Positions 15,558 through 16,404 of a stretch of 16,404 bases of DNA are shown one piece after another. The DNA lies in NCBI GenBank assembly GCA_905233325.1, contig CAJODU010000049.1, positions 1 to 16,404 on the forward strand, written 5' to 3'. The DNA comes from an uncultured Selenomonadaceae bacterium (GTDB lineage: Bacteria; Bacillota; Negativicutes; Selenomonadales; Selenomonadaceae). The notes beneath the pieces were generated by a model. That model was not told where the DNA came from and made no database searches. It saw only the letters and a program-made list of their open reading frames with translations. The translations under genes and the position numbers were made by a program. The first letter of the stretch is position 1, and each line of letters starts with the position of its first letter.

Positions 15558-15597
15558 TGAAGTTACTTCAAAAAATTTTCGATTAAATAGATTAATC
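15558..15597. repeat. Two palindromes in the divergent control region
   Basis: TGAAGT-T-ACTTCA (15558-15570) is a perfect 13-base palindrome around a central T, and GATTAA-ATAGA-TTAATC (15581-15597) is an inverted repeat whose arms also read as part of the TTAATC motif seen in the nearby 11-base repeats. They lie between the two-component operon and the promoter of the YdcF-type gene and are plausible regulator sites. The protein that binds is unknown. Confidence 0.4.
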
Positions 15598-15599
15598 AG

Positions 15600-15629
15600 T
15601 TGACGAAAACCCATTTCAATCTGTATAAT
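15600..15629 (+). promoter_or_regulatory. Near-consensus sigma-70 promoter of the YdcF-type gene
   Basis: TTGACG (15600-15605) and a perfect TATAAT (15624-15629) are separated by 18 bases. The start point would fall near 15636, about 23 bases before the ATG at 15659, leaving a short leader. The palindrome at 15581-15597 ends 3 bases before the -35, so a protein bound there could affect this promoter. Confidence 0.7.
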
Positions 15630-15658
15630 AATTTCAATGTTAAATTTTTGGTGATTTT

Positions 15659-16404
15659 ATGGTTTATCTGTTAAAATTCGGTGCAAGCTGGATACTTCCT
15701 CCGGGGATATTTATCGTCGCTTTCTTTGCCGTTGCCGTCTATGCTTGGAGATGGCGTCACGATCCAAAGCTGGCAATGATAATCGCAGCACTTACATTTG
15801 CCTTCTACCTGCTGTGTACCGGTTTCATTGCCGAGAGAGTTTTGGGCAATCTTGAAAGTGAATATTCACCGCCGGACGATATTTTATCAAGTGAGGCTGA
15901 TGTCATCATCATGCTTGGCGGCGGAGCTATACCTGATGTGCCGGACGTTGACGGTTACGGTGCACTCTGTTCAAGTCCTGCCAATCGTCTGTTGACGGCT
16001 GTCCGCCTTCAGCGCAAGTTGAATATACCAATCCTCCTGAGCGGCGGTCAAGTTTATTCAGACACGGGTGCTGAGGCGAAGATCGCAAGCAAAGTGTTAC
16101 GATCTCTCGGCGTCGACAGCAAGGATATAATCGTTGAGACCCGCAGTATCAACACAACACAAAATGCAAAATATTCAATAGAGATAATGAAAAAAAGAAA
16201 GCTGCGCAAGCCCATATTAGTGACTTCAGCTTTCCACATAAGCCGCGCAGTATTAAATTTCGAGCAGCAGGGCGTTTCAGTCATACCATACCCGACTGAT
16301 TATCTGGTGACACATTCGCCGGTATTCCACTATACAAAACTTCGCCCGCAGTCGGAGGCACTTTTGGCAAATGTAATGGTATTGCAGGAAAGATTGAGGA
16401 CACT
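15659..16404 (+). CDS. DUF218 / YdcF-SanA-ElyC family membrane protein, partial
   Basis: The first 248 codons are in the window and the gene runs off the right edge. The N-terminus has two likely membrane helices (about 10-30 and 37-58), then a DUF218 domain: ADVIIMLGGGA (80-90), ANRLLTAVRL (108-117), IPILLSGG (123-130), ETRSINTTQNA (160-170), and ILVTSAFHISRAVLNFEQQG (186-205). Relatives include E. coli YdcF, SanA and ElyC, which are linked to envelope or peptidoglycan integrity, but the biochemical reaction is not settled. The ATG at 15659 has only a modest GGTGA ribosome site, but it directly follows a near-consensus promoter. It is transcribed away from the two-component operon and shares its control region. 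Confidence 0.9.
   Translation, partial: MVYLLKFGASWILPPGIFIVAFFAVAVYAWRWRHDPKLAMIIAALTFAFYLLCTGFIAERVLGNLESEYSPPDDILSSEADVIIMLGGGAIPDVPDVDGYGALCSSPANRLLTAVRLQRKLNIPILLSGGQVYSDTGAEAKIASKVLRSLGVDSKDIIVETRSINTTQNAKYSIEIMKKRKLRKPILVTSAFHISRAVLNFEQQGVSVIPYPTDYLVTHSPVFHYTKLRPQSEALLANVMVLQERLRT

Overview
The window looks like chromosomal DNA of a low-to-moderate-GC, Gram-positive-lineage bacterium, most likely one of the didermic Negativicutes (Selenomonas/Anaerovibrio-like). This is inference from gene content and style: strong GGAGG-type ribosome sites, heavy use of TTG and GTG starts, the DXP isoprenoid pathway (dxr), a Firmicutes-type SMC and pyridoxamine kinase, together with a very large RTX-type secreted protein that would fit an organism with an outer membrane. 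No tRNA, rRNA, CRISPR array or intact transposase was seen.

Layout. At the left edge, on the minus strand, are the N-terminus of Dxr (1-100, partial) and a YigZ/IMPACT-family protein (106-756). An intergenic control region (757-948) separates them from a divergent 1324-residue RTX-type protein (949-4923) that begins with an HExxH metalloprotease-like domain followed by about five or six copies of a 145-160-residue calcium-binding-repeat module. A plus-strand cluster follows: a LysR-type regulator (5027-5929), a 64-residue unknown protein (5940-6134) and the chromosome-organising ATPase SMC (6150-9686). SMC ends inside a 10-bp-stem hairpin (9674-9696) that resembles the subterminal palindromes of IS200/IS605-type elements, followed by a probable bidirectional terminator (9766-9815).

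From 15459 back to 9803 everything is on the minus strand: an OmpR-type response regulator broken into two frames (15459-14781), its sensor histidine kinase (14797-13184), a pyridoxamine kinase (13145-12315), a REC-GGDEF-EAL protein with a dead GGDEF and an intact EAL phosphodiesterase site (12157-10472), and a compact two-gene cassette: a stand-alone Ntox50-like polymorphic-toxin domain (10451-10083) and, one base later, a small acidic probable immunity protein (10081-9803). At the right edge, divergent from the two-component system, is a DUF218/YdcF-type membrane protein (15659-16404, partial) behind a near-consensus sigma-70 promoter.

The most notable items are the orphan toxin/immunity cassette next to a mobile-element-like palindrome at the 3' end of smc, the regulator whose receiver domain has apparently lost about 23 bp while its kinase is intact, and the RTX metalloprotease. 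The region between the regulator and the YdcF-type gene carries two direct repeats spaced exactly 11 bp apart just upstream of a likely -10, the layout expected for OmpR-family autoregulation.
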